From assembly GCA_947502925.1 (NCBI GenBank), contig CANNBS010000001.1, positions 806,001 through 870,000 of the forward strand: a DNA stretch of 64,000 nucleotides. Reading direction: 5' to 3'. Position numbers and translations under genes: made by a program. The stretch is from an uncultured Marinicella sp. Its GTDB lineage: Bacteria > Pseudomonadota > Gammaproteobacteria > Xanthomonadales > Marinicellaceae. The notes beneath the pieces were generated by a model. It saw only the letters and a list, made by a program, of their open reading frames with translations, did not search any database and was not told the DNA's origin. Shown in pieces: positions 45,248 through 53,671 of the stretch (positions within the stretch are counted from its first letter, which is position 1; each line of letters opens with the position of its first letter).

Positions 45248-46564
45248 ATGAAAAAAATTAATCGCAGACAATTTATCCAAGGCACCGGCCTCATCACTTT
45301 ATCGGGATTGGGCGGCTTACAAGTCGGCATGGCCCGTAAGCTGCTGGGCGCAAACGGCGGTCCACAACGGGATTTACTGGTGTACGTTTTTCTGAACGGT
45401 GCCATGGATGGTTTACATATGCTGCCACCGCGCTCCGGTGCGGATTATAATGAATACCGCAACACGCTACGCCCGAACTTACATATCCCGAACACAGAAT
45501 CGCTGCCTTTAAACGGTCAGAATGCCTTTGGCCTGCATCCGGCGGCGACAGAAATGGCCGGTCTGTTTAACCGCAATAAGATGGCGATTGTCCACGCCAC
45601 CGGATTAAGCCAATCCAACCGAAGTCATTTCGAAGCGACTAAATACATGGAGTTGGGCGCGCAGGATTTAGGCGCCACTGCCGGTACCGGCTGGCTGACG
45701 CGTTATTTCCAATCGTCATTACACACCCCTGAAGACGCGCTGATTCCTTCGGCGGTACCGGGTACGGCCAATTCAGCGGCGTTTTTAGGCGATCCCACCG
45801 CATTAGCGGTCAATGACCCGGAAGATTTCACCATGGCTAATGGTCACTGGGCCTGGGGCGATGTTCAGGCAGAAATGCTCAATCGACTGTATGAAAATCC
45901 TGACAGCCCGGAAGCCACTGTGGGTCACCAGGCACTCTACACTTCACAAGTCATTCAAAGTATAGACTGGGACAATTACCAACCGGGCAATAACGCTGTT
46001 TATCCTGATACAGAATTAGGCAGGCAATTAAAAACTGTGGCGCAACTATACCGTTCTGATGTGGGTCTGGAAGTGGCCTATGTGCCCACCGGCGGCTGGG
46101 ATACGCACGACGGTCAGAGCTATCGCTTTAATAATTTAGCCGCCGAATTATCTGCGGCCCTGTCGGCCTTTTATGAAGATTTACATGCCCATCATCCGAG
46201 CCGTTTCACCGTGGTTGTTCAATCTGAATTCGGCCGACGCGCTTATCAAAACAGCGCCAACAGTACCGACCATGGCTATGGTAATCCCATGTTCATCATC
46301 GGTGACACCGTTAATCCCGGTTTCCATGGTCAATTCCCCGGATTGGCAGCCAACCAATTGTTTGAAGGCGGTGATGTTAACGTCACCACAGATTACCGCG
46401 ATGTGGTCAGCGAAATATTAATCAAGCGCATGCGAAATCGGTTTTTAGGCTATATTTTCCCCGATTACGCTGATTACAACCCGCTTAATATTGTCCAGGG
46501 TGATGATATGACACCTGTTTTTGAAGCGAACTACGATCCGATTTTTGCCTCGGGCTTTGATTAA
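45248..46564 (+). CDS. DUF1501 family protein, Tat-exported
   Basis: 438 aa with a twin-arginine signal (KINRRQFIQGTGLITLSGLGGLQVG). The body has the sulfatase/phosphatase-like fold of the family: LVYVFLNGAMDGLHMLPP, HATGLSQSNRSHFEATKYME, YVPTGGWDTHDGQSY, VVQSEFGRRAYQNSANSTDHGYGNPMFIIGD. These motifs look like a metal site, but no reaction is established. Acts in the periplasm, probably together with the DUF1800 protein. Converges on batD with 14 bp between. Confidence 0.9.
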   Translation: MKKINRRQFIQGTGLITLSGLGGLQVGMARKLLGANGGPQRDLLVYVFLNGAMDGLHMLPPRSGADYNEYRNTLRPNLHIPNTESLPLNGQNAFGLHPAATEMAGLFNRNKMAIVHATGLSQSNRSHFEATKYMELGAQDLGATAGTGWLTRYFQSSLHTPEDALIPSAVPGTANSAAFLGDPTALAVNDPEDFTMANGHWAWGDVQAEMLNRLYENPDSPEATVGHQALYTSQVIQSIDWDNYQPGNNAVYPDTELGRQLKTVAQLYRSDVGLEVAYVPTGGWDTHDGQSYRFNNLAAELSAALSAFYEDLHAHHPSRFTVVVQSEFGRRAYQNSANSTDHGYGNPMFIIGDTVNPGFHGQFPGLAANQLFEGGDVNVTTDYRDVVSEILIKRMRNRFLGYIFPDYADYNPLNIVQGDDMTPVFEANYDPIFASGFD

Positions 46565-46578
46565 TGCACAGGTCTTGG

Positions 46579-48276
46579 TCAACTGTATAAGTCGGGCAAT
46601 GTTTGGTCGCTGTTGTTTGCCGGTTTTTTAGGCGCTAACAAGCCTTTTTTATGGTAGTGATGCCAATCGATGGACGATGTCTCATCGCCCCGGCCGTAGA
46701 GTTGTTTCTGCAGTGTGTCTAAGGCCGCTTTGGCTTTTTTATTATCCAGTTGTTGCCTGATTTGACCCAGGTTGGTAACACGTTGTCCCGTTTGTTGATT
46801 CCACCATTTAATCAGTCTGATTTGTTGATCTGCCGAGCTGAGTTGTTGGCTGTTTTTAAGTGATACCGTTTGCTCAGGTAATTGTGGCCGTTGCGGTGGT
46901 TGTTTTGCTGGTCGCGATTGTAATTTAATGTAAGTAAACAAAACAGTTAATAGCCACAAGGCTGCAAAACCAAAGGTGCCATATCGCCACCAGGGATTGG
47001 ACTGATCGGCGTCTGAATTGATAGCGGTGTCATCGGCCATGGGAATCTGACTGGGTGCCGGATCGGGGGCGTCAAAATTGGCCGCTTGTGGTGGTGATTG
47101 TTGTTGCTGCCCGCCAGCGGCCGGTTTAATGTCTAAAGTAATGGCGGGTAGGCGGGTGGTTTCGGCTTCACCGGTTTCAGTATTAAACCATTCAATATCA
47201 AGCCCGGGTATTTGTAAAGGGCCGGCCTGGGTCGGTATCACGGCCTGGGTGACAGTTTTAGAGGACACCAGATGGTTACCGTTATTGCGGGTAATGGTGT
47301 CACTTTTTTCCTGGTAAATGCGAGCGCCATCGACATCAGAAACAGCGATATCGGGCAATTGCGTTTCGGCCAGTCCCTGGGCGGTCATATCCAGTTGCCG
47401 TGAGATGGGTTCGCCAACACGGTAAACCTGATTTTGCGGCCAGCTTTGATCGATTTTAAACGTGGAGGCAGGCAGCCAGGTTTTATGCACAAAAGCCGCT
47501 GGGATTTGTTTAATGTCTAAGCTCAACATGGAGGATGAAATTCTGACCGGTCGGCCTTGTCGGAATAAACCCAGTCGGGTTCTGTTTTGACCATCCATTA
47601 CCTCACCTTTAAAAACAATCGGTGGAATATTGAGTTCACCGCTTTGCTCTGCGAACAGGGCATATTTTCGTTCCAGTACCTGGTAATCTTTATTATTTCT
47701 GCGGGTGGTGTATTGAATGGCTTTATTAATGGGATAGACAATCAGGCCGGGACTCTGGGGATCGGATAAGCTGGCATTGTTAAGCCCCACGGCATAAAAC
47801 AATTTAACCGTTAAAATAATTTCTTCTTGTACATAGGCACTGTCTTTGTTGGTGGACCATTCGATGAATAAATCACCCTGTGCAGTGGCATTGGGATCGG
47901 GTTTTTTAACGGTAATTTTAAGGGCTTTGGTTTGGTCCTGGCCCACGGTGATGGGTGGGATAATGTGGCTGCCCAGTGATTTAGGCACCAGGGTCACGGT
48001 CCATCGGGTTTCACTACTGACCGCGCCATTAATAATTTTTGTGGACATGGAGCGGCCGGTTTCGCCCACTTCGAATACAGCTGATAACATATCAAAATCA
48101 GGATTACTGCGGGTTGCCTCATCCGTGGTGATGGTAAGATTAACGGATTCGCCCAGGGCAATTTCATGGCGATCAACGGTGGCACTGACATCTGCATGAG
48201 CCAGAGAAATGAAACCCATCAGCACGCAACTGACAAAATATAATTGAATTAATCGGAAAGCGTTCATGGTCACCAA
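46579..48276 (-). CDS. batD: BatD-like protein
   Basis: 565 aa. Signal peptide (LYFVSCVLMGFISLAHA), several immunoglobulin-like beta domains (ADVSATVDRHEIALGESVNLTIT; TAQGDLFIEWSTNKDSAYVQEEIILTVKLFY), one C-terminal membrane helix (WWRYGTFGFAALWLLTVLFTYI) and a cytoplasmic tail. This is the Bat 'aerotolerance' protein D layout: membrane-anchored with the bulk in the periplasm. It overlaps the BatB/C gene by 7 bases. Last gene of a six-gene operon. Confidence 0.88.
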   Translation of the reverse strand: MVTMNAFRLIQLYFVSCVLMGFISLAHADVSATVDRHEIALGESVNLTITTDEATRSNPDFDMLSAVFEVGETGRSMSTKIINGAVSSETRWTVTLVPKSLGSHIIPPITVGQDQTKALKITVKKPDPNATAQGDLFIEWSTNKDSAYVQEEIILTVKLFYAVGLNNASLSDPQSPGLIVYPINKAIQYTTRRNNKDYQVLERKYALFAEQSGELNIPPIVFKGEVMDGQNRTRLGLFRQGRPVRISSSMLSLDIKQIPAAFVHKTWLPASTFKIDQSWPQNQVYRVGEPISRQLDMTAQGLAETQLPDIAVSDVDGARIYQEKSDTITRNNGNHLVSSKTVTQAVIPTQAGPLQIPGLDIEWFNTETGEAETTRLPAITLDIKPAAGGQQQQSPPQAANFDAPDPAPSQIPMADDTAINSDADQSNPWWRYGTFGFAALWLLTVLFTYIKLQSRPAKQPPQRPQLPEQTVSLKNSQQLSSADQQIRLIKWWNQQTGQRVTNLGQIRQQLDNKKAKAALDTLQKQLYGRGDETSSIDWHHYHKKGLLAPKKPANNSDQTLPDLYS

Positions 48277-50147
48277 TCCTCGGTTGTCTGGTTATCGTAG
48301 GGTTCGCCGTCAGGATTCTGGCGGTGGTATTGGTAAAGAAATTTTCGTCTCATGAGGCCGCCGGGGTCATCCTGAATGCGTCTCAGCCATTGCTCAATGG
48401 CTTGTTGTTCTTCAGCATTCAGGGCTTCTTCACGGGCCAGTCGTTTGGCTTCTTCGGCCTGCTGTTGTTTTTGTTCTTCCTCGCTGAGTTCCTGTTGCTC
48501 GGCGTTTTGTTGTTCAGTGGCATTTTGTTCAGCGGACTGCTCAGCTTCATCTTGTTGATTGCTGTTTTGTTGTTGGTTTTCTTTGGCAGCATCTTTTTGG
48601 GCTTGCTGTTTTTGTTGTTGTGATTCCTGTGGGTTTTGTTGATCAGACTGTTGTTCCTGATCCGTCTGGTTCTGGTTGTCCTGGTTTTGCTGCTGATCAC
48701 TGTCACTGGATTCGGAGCTGTTTTGTTGGTCGTTGTTTTGATTTTGGTCTTGATTAGACTCTGACTGATCGCTTGATTTTTGTTGTTGCATGGCCTGTTC
48801 GACAATTTTCTTATTGTGCAGGGTGTCCTCATCATCAGGTTCGATGGCCAAAGCCTGCTCATACTGTTCCAGGGCGGCTTCTAACTGTCCGGCCTGGGCC
48901 AGGGCATTGCCTAAATTATAGTGATCATCGGCATTCACCTGTTCCAGTGCCTGGAGTTGATCGATGGCCTGTTGGTAATCCTGTGAACGGTAGGCGGCGG
49001 TTCCTTTCAGGCGAGGATTTTCAGCCAGTTGAGCCGCTAATTCAGGATTGTCATCCAATTTTTTATAGGCTTGTTGGTCCTTGGTTAACCATAAATCCTG
49101 CCATTTAAAGGCATGGCTGACTTGTGGCTGGATGAAAAATCCCAGCGCCAATACCATCAATAAGCCCCGTCGATATAACAGTAAAGATAAAGGCACAATC
49201 AAAATCAAAAGCCATATGCCGTCATCAACAAACTGGTTGTGGCCGGCATTGGATGGATCCTTGTTGCCGGAATCGGTGTTATCCGCCGGATCATACAAAT
49301 TCATGTCATTACGCTGATTGGATAAAACACTAAAACGGCCATTGCCGGCGGCCGCGGCCTGTTTTAATTGGTTAAAATTAACTTTCGGTATCACCACCTG
49401 GCCACGTAAGTCTTTTACAAATCCACGGTTAGTTTGGATGGGGGCACCTTCAGCGGTACCCACCGCTAACACATGGGTTTTGATGTTTTGAGCCGCCAAT
49501 GCCTGCAGCTTTTCTTCGCTTTTGTGTAATTTAATGTCATCGGTGATTAATAGAATTTGCCCCTGGGTTAAACCTGATTGGCTTAATAATTCTCGGCTTT
49601 TTTCCAGGGCGGCGACCGTGTTGGTACCGCTGGTGGGCATAATGCCGGGTTCAATGACATCCAATAAGTTGACAATGGTTTCTGTGTCATCAGTTAAAGG
49701 CGTCACCACAAAAGCATCACCTGAAAAAGCAATTAAACCGGTGAGGCCGTCTTTTCGCGTTTCCAGTAAATCACGAATTTTAAATTTAGCACGGGTCAAA
49801 CGACTGGGTTTTAAATCATCGGCTAACATGCTGCGTGACACATCCAGTGCAATAATCAAAGCCGCCTCACTTTTGACCACCGGCACATCTTTCTGCCGAA
49901 CCGCAGGACCGGCTAATGCCAGAATGCTGATGAAGACCACCGGCCACAACAGGTATCGCCAGCGACTGGCGGTGGAACCGGTTTCAACCTGCATGGCAGC
50001 TAACAACTCCGGATCACAATATTTTTGCCAACCATCCTGGCCGTGGGTTTGTTGATGCCAGCGATACATCAACCAGACAGCCGGTAGCAGCAACCACAAC
50101 ACATGCGGTCGCAAAAAATGGAAATTAGACCAGATAATTTCGCTCAT
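48270..50147 (-). CDS. batB: BatB-BatC fusion: VWA domain, TPR repeats and Gln-rich region
   Basis: 625 aa from ATG 50147, chosen because it overlaps the BatA stop as ATGA. Two N-terminal membrane helices, a VWA domain with a complete MIDAS (ALDVSRSM, TSGTNTV, ITDD), a helix near residues 290-330, then TPR units (YNLGNALAQAGQLEAALEQYEQALAIEPDDEDT). A tract of about 130 residues made almost only of Gln, Asn, Ser, Asp and Glu follows, then a conserved end (RRIQDDPGGLMRRKFLYQYHRQNP). It joins what is BatB and BatC in Bacteroidetes. The polar tract also produces long shadow frames. Confidence 0.9.
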   Translation of the reverse strand: MSEIIWSNFHFLRPHVLWLLLPAVWLMYRWHQQTHGQDGWQKYCDPELLAAMQVETGSTASRWRYLLWPVVFISILALAGPAVRQKDVPVVKSEAALIIALDVSRSMLADDLKPSRLTRAKFKIRDLLETRKDGLTGLIAFSGDAFVVTPLTDDTETIVNLLDVIEPGIMPTSGTNTVAALEKSRELLSQSGLTQGQILLITDDIKLHKSEEKLQALAAQNIKTHVLAVGTAEGAPIQTNRGFVKDLRGQVVIPKVNFNQLKQAAAAGNGRFSVLSNQRNDMNLYDPADNTDSGNKDPSNAGHNQFVDDGIWLLILIVPLSLLLYRRGLLMVLALGFFIQPQVSHAFKWQDLWLTKDQQAYKKLDDNPELAAQLAENPRLKGTAAYRSQDYQQAIDQLQALEQVNADDHYNLGNALAQAGQLEAALEQYEQALAIEPDDEDTLHNKKIVEQAMQQQKSSDQSESNQDQNQNNDQQNSSESSDSDQQQNQDNQNQTDQEQQSDQQNPQESQQQKQQAQKDAAKENQQQNSNQQDEAEQSAEQNATEQQNAEQQELSEEEQKQQQAEEAKRLAREEALNAEEQQAIEQWLRRIQDDPGGLMRRKFLYQYHRQNPDGEPYDNQTTEDW

Positions 50148-51121
50148 AACCAACGCCTCTGAATCCAAAGACTCATTAAAAGAAGCAACACAAATACCGC
50201 CAATGGCCAAAAATATAGCGCTTTGGTGGGCCGATAAAATCGGTCTTCTTCGGCCAGAGGTTCTAATTCATTCAATCGATCGTAAATGGCTTCAAGCTCT
50301 TGCGTATTGGTGGCGCGAAAATACTGTCCACCGGTGAGTTCGGCGATGCGGGTCATGGTGGCTTCATCCAAATCAGAGGACGGGTTTATACGCCGTTGAC
50401 CACCAAAAAAATTATTCACCACCATTTCTTCGGCACCAAAACCGATGGTGTAAATTTTAACCTCTTCGGCCTTAGCCAATTGTGCGGCTTTTAAGGGTGA
50501 AATCACCCCGGCGGTGTTGGCACCATCGGTTAATAAAATCAGTACCCGATTGCCCGAATCCATGGCACGCATTTTTTTAACCGCCAGACCAATGGCATCG
50601 CCGATGGCGGTGGATTTACCGGCCAGACCAATGGCGGCCTCTTGTAACAGACGATTAACTGTTAGAATATCAAAGGTAAACGGCGATTGTAGATAGGCGC
50701 GTTCACCGAATAAGATTAAGCCCAGACGATCACCTTGTCGCCGTTCGATAAAATCACCGGCGACATTTTTCAAGGCGGTTAAACGATCTACCGTTTGGCC
50801 GTTTAACCGCATGTCCTGTTGTTCCATACTGCCGGACAAATCAATGGCCAACATCAGATCCCGGCCTTCCACCGGCAAGGCCACAGCTTCGCCAATCCAT
50901 TGCGGGCGTGCGGCTGCAGTTAACAGGGCAAACCACATCAGTAAACTGATGAGCTTTAATACATTATGAGAAGCACCGCTGGACTGTTGATCTGACGGCA
51001 AACGAGTGAATAAAGGATAACGAATGGTGCTTAATTGACGGCCACTGACACGCGGTAAGCGCGCCACTAACAGTGGTAACGGCAACAACACAAAAACCCA
51101 GGGCCACAATAATTCAATCAT
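50144..51121 (-). CDS. batA: BatA-like VWA protein
   Basis: About 325 aa from ATG 51121, which overlaps the DUF4381 stop as ATGA. N-terminal membrane helices (MIELLWPWVFVLLPLPLLVARL and a second near 55), then a VWA domain with full MIDAS motif MLAIDLSGSMEQQ, GKSTAIGDAIG and LLTDGANTAG, and a C-terminal helix (LYFWPLAVFVLLLLMSLWI). It forms a complex with the MoxR ATPase and other VWA proteins at the inner membrane. Implicated in stress and oxygen tolerance by analogy. Confidence 0.9.
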   Translation of the reverse strand: MIELLWPWVFVLLPLPLLVARLPRVSGRQLSTIRYPLFTRLPSDQQSSGASHNVLKLISLLMWFALLTAAARPQWIGEAVALPVEGRDLMLAIDLSGSMEQQDMRLNGQTVDRLTALKNVAGDFIERRQGDRLGLILFGERAYLQSPFTFDILTVNRLLQEAAIGLAGKSTAIGDAIGLAVKKMRAMDSGNRVLILLTDGANTAGVISPLKAAQLAKAEEVKIYTIGFGAEEMVVNNFFGGQRRINPSSDLDEATMTRIAELTGGQYFRATNTQELEAIYDRLNELEPLAEEDRFYRPTKALYFWPLAVFVLLLLMSLWIQRRWL

Positions 51122-51615
51122 GCCCGTCCCCGGTTTGGTCGTAAACAATGATGCCTGAGAAATTGATGCACAGCCTGTAATAAAGGTTCGGTCTGGACAG
51201 TGGCCTGGGGTTGGTAAAGGCCGGTATTTAACGTCTCTGACAATTCATCAAAAACCGGCTCAGGTAAATCCCTGTTGAGAAAAGCAATCCAGTCCTCGCC
51301 GGATAAACCGGCTGCCTCCGGGTTGTTAAGTTCATGTCGGGTAAAACGGCGTAATAGATTGGATAAATCTCGAGCTAATTGAGCCTGGTTTTTGTGCGCT
51401 TGATAATCTTGCCGGATGTTTAGCCAAAGTTGGTGCATGTGCTGCCATTTATTTTGACGTTGTCGATATCGGCGCCACCAAATAAACAATCCGATGAGCA
51501 AAACCAAAAGTAATACAACCAACATCCACCAACCCGGTGCCGGTGGCCAAAAGCCGGGTTCTGCGGGTAAATGTACATCCCGTAAGGGCAGTTGTTGGCC
51601 GGTATCCGGGTTCAT
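51118..51615 (-). CDS. DUF4381 domain-containing membrane protein
   Basis: 165 aa: a proline-rich start (QLPLRDVHLPAEPGFWPPAPGWW), one membrane helix (MLVVLLLVLLIGLFIWW) and a cytoplasmic helical domain (LNIRQDYQAHKNQAQLARDLSNLLRRFTRHELN, EDWIAFLNRDL). DUF4381 proteins occur only in such MoxR-DUF58-Bat operons and may anchor the ATPase complex. Overlaps DUF58 by 4 bases and BatA by 4 bases. Confidence 0.85.
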   Translation of the reverse strand: MNPDTGQQLPLRDVHLPAEPGFWPPAPGWWMLVVLLLVLLIGLFIWWRRYRQRQNKWQHMHQLWLNIRQDYQAHKNQAQLARDLSNLLRRFTRHELNNPEAAGLSGEDWIAFLNRDLPEPVFDELSETLNTGLYQPQATVQTEPLLQAVHQFLRHHCLRPNRGRA

Positions 51616-52565
51616 GCGCTGTCCTTAAGCCATTGTTGCATGGCGCGTTGTGGCCGACTGAGTCCTTGTTTCACCTGATTCACCCAGTCCCGTTCTGTGG
51701 TTATCGGCAGAATCGGCACACCGGCGTGAAGAATGCTATCCACTAATTGTTGCTGCTGCCGGGCTTGTTGTTGTGCCAGTTGCTTCTGTGTTGCGCGGTT
51801 GCGAACATTGATGATGCGGTTGCCCTGGTCGCTGTGGACACCATATAAAGCCGGTGGCGGCGCGTGTTGTTCAAAGGGATCGCTGACATAGACCGCCAGA
51901 ACATCGTTATGTTTACGCAATTGCACCAGATGCTTCTTACAGCGCTCTCCCAGGTCATAAAAATCACTGATAATAATCACCAGACTACCCGGTCTCAAAA
52001 TGCTGCGCAATTGCTTTAAAGCCAGATCTAAAGGCACCTGTTCAGCCGCTGCCTGATCGGCCTTGACCAATTGTTGAATCACCGCCATCATGCCGCGTTT
52101 TCCGGAAGTGGCTTTGAGAATATCGATACCGCCGTGGCCAAAGGTCATGATGCCGACCCGATCACCCTGTTGCACCGCCGACCAGCCTAACGCGGCGGCA
52201 ATTTGTGCCGCAACCACGGATTTAAAATGACCGCGGGTGGCAAAGCGCATACTCTGATTGCTGTCCACCAGTAAATAAATGGGCCGTTCCCGTTCTTCCT
52301 GAAATAATTTGGTGTGGGCGGTGCCGGTGCGTGCTGTGACCCGCCAGTCCATGTTGCGAATGTCATCACCGGCCTGGTAAGTGCGTGATTCCTGATAATC
52401 CATACCTCGACCGCGAAAGCGGGAATCATGCAAACCTGAAATGGCGGATGTGGCTTTTTTAATGGCGGTTAAATTAAATAAACGCACATGACGACGGGTG
52501 TTGACCAAGGATTTGGCCAATACCCGGGTTTTAGCCGCCATTGTGTCATTTATTTCTGCGGTCAT
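51612..52565 (-). CDS. DUF58 family protein
   Basis: 317 aa. Hallmark block DYQESRTYQAGDDIRNMDWRVTARTGTAHTKLFQEERERPIYLLVDSNQSM, in which LVDSNQSM is the degenerate VWA MIDAS, then VVIISDFYDLG. DUF58 proteins are cytoplasmic VWA-like partners of MoxR ATPases. 4 bp downstream of the MoxR gene. Together with DUF4381 and BatA/B it fits the standard order of the operon. Confidence 0.9.
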   Translation of the reverse strand: MTAEINDTMAAKTRVLAKSLVNTRRHVRLFNLTAIKKATSAISGLHDSRFRGRGMDYQESRTYQAGDDIRNMDWRVTARTGTAHTKLFQEERERPIYLLVDSNQSMRFATRGHFKSVVAAQIAAALGWSAVQQGDRVGIMTFGHGGIDILKATSGKRGMMAVIQQLVKADQAAAEQVPLDLALKQLRSILRPGSLVIIISDFYDLGERCKKHLVQLRKHNDVLAVYVSDPFEQHAPPPALYGVHSDQGNRIINVRNRATQKQLAQQQARQQQQLVDSILHAGVPILPITTERDWVNQVKQGLSRPQRAMQQWLKDSA

Positions 52566-52569
52566 CGCA

Positions 52570-53553
52570 CTACGGTAAGGGGACTTTTTGTACTAATTGA
52601 TCCACCACCTGATCGACGGTCAGACCTTCGGCTTCTGCTTCAAATGTCAGGATAATGCGGTGTCTGAGGACATCGTGAATCACCGCATGAATGTCTTCCG
52701 GCAGCAGGTGGTCCCGGCCTTTTAAAAAGGCATGGGCACGGGCACAACGATCGAGCGCAATGGTGGCTCGCGGTGAGCCGCCAAAGGCAATTTGTTCAGC
52801 CAGTTTCGGGTCATAGCTTACCGCATCCCGGGTGGCCAGAATCAGGGCCACCAGGTATTGCTGCAAATTATCCGCCACATAGATATCGAGCACCGCTTGT
52901 TGGGCTTGGAATACCATGTGTTGCGAAAGTTGTGTCGGCTGCTCGGCGACCCGGGTGTATTCGCTGCGGCTTTGTTGCTGCGCTAATTTCAGAATATCCA
53001 TTTCTGTGGACGCTTCAGGGTAATCAATGGTGACATGCATTAAAAACCGGTCTAACTGGGCCTCAGGCAGCGGATAGGTGCCCTCTTGCTCAATCGGATT
53101 TTGGGTCGCCATCACTAAAAATAGTTCCGGCAGGTTATAGGTGGTTTTACCTACGGTAATTTGTTGTTCACCCATGGCTTCCAATAAGGCTGACTGGACT
53201 TTAGCCGGGGCACGATTAACCTCATCGGCCAACACCAGATTGTGAAACAGGGGGCCTTTTTGAAATTCAAAACTGGCGGTTTCAGCGTGATAGACATCGG
53301 TGCCGGTTAAATCTGCCGGCAATAAGTCGGGGGTAAACTGAATGCGGTGAAAATCACCTTCAATACATTCAGAAAGTACTTTAATGGCGGTGGTTTTCGC
53401 CAGTCCGGGTGCGCCCTCGACCAATAAATGGCCATGTGACAACAGTGCCATTAACAGTCGATCAACTAATTTCTGTTGACCTAAAATTTGGGTGCTAATG
53501 TGCTCTCGGGTTTGCTGAAAAGCTTGGCTGAGTTCTTCGATTGTTAGATCCAT
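52570..53553 (-). CDS. moxR: MoxR-family AAA+ ATPase
   Basis: About 327 aa from ATG 53553, chosen for its GGGA ribosome site; ATG 53589 lies further upstream inside a small palindrome. Walker A is EGAPGLAKTTAIK (GLAKT variant usual in this group), Walker B LVLADEVNRAPAKVQSALL, sensor FLVMATQNPIEQEGTYPLPEAQLDRF, then the arginine finger region GGSPRATIALDRCARAHAF. First gene of the six-gene Bat operon, presumably remodelling or activating client proteins with the VWA partners. Confidence 0.93.
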   Translation of the reverse strand: MDLTIEELSQAFQQTREHISTQILGQQKLVDRLLMALLSHGHLLVEGAPGLAKTTAIKVLSECIEGDFHRIQFTPDLLPADLTGTDVYHAETASFEFQKGPLFHNLVLADEVNRAPAKVQSALLEAMGEQQITVGKTTYNLPELFLVMATQNPIEQEGTYPLPEAQLDRFLMHVTIDYPEASTEMDILKLAQQQSRSEYTRVAEQPTQLSQHMVFQAQQAVLDIYVADNLQQYLVALILATRDAVSYDPKLAEQIAFGGSPRATIALDRCARAHAFLKGRDHLLPEDIHAVIHDVLRHRIILTFEAEAEGLTVDQVVDQLVQKVPLP

Positions 53554-53671
53554 GGTTTTCCCGTGATTTTTTGTCGGCTTTTGACCCATTTGGGTCTCAT
53601 TAGTTCATTGATTATGACATCGATTAAGAGGCCACATTATATTTAATTTATCACCACATAAAAGGACTCGC

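Noticed and set aside
48324..48862. Long antisense and alternate-frame readings over the BatB/C gene
   Set aside because: They arise from the repetitive Gln-rich codons and have matching low-complexity composition; the VWA/TPR frame is the real one.
52773..53033. Plus-strand frames over moxR
   Set aside because: They have no motifs and lie opposite a well-supported ATPase gene.
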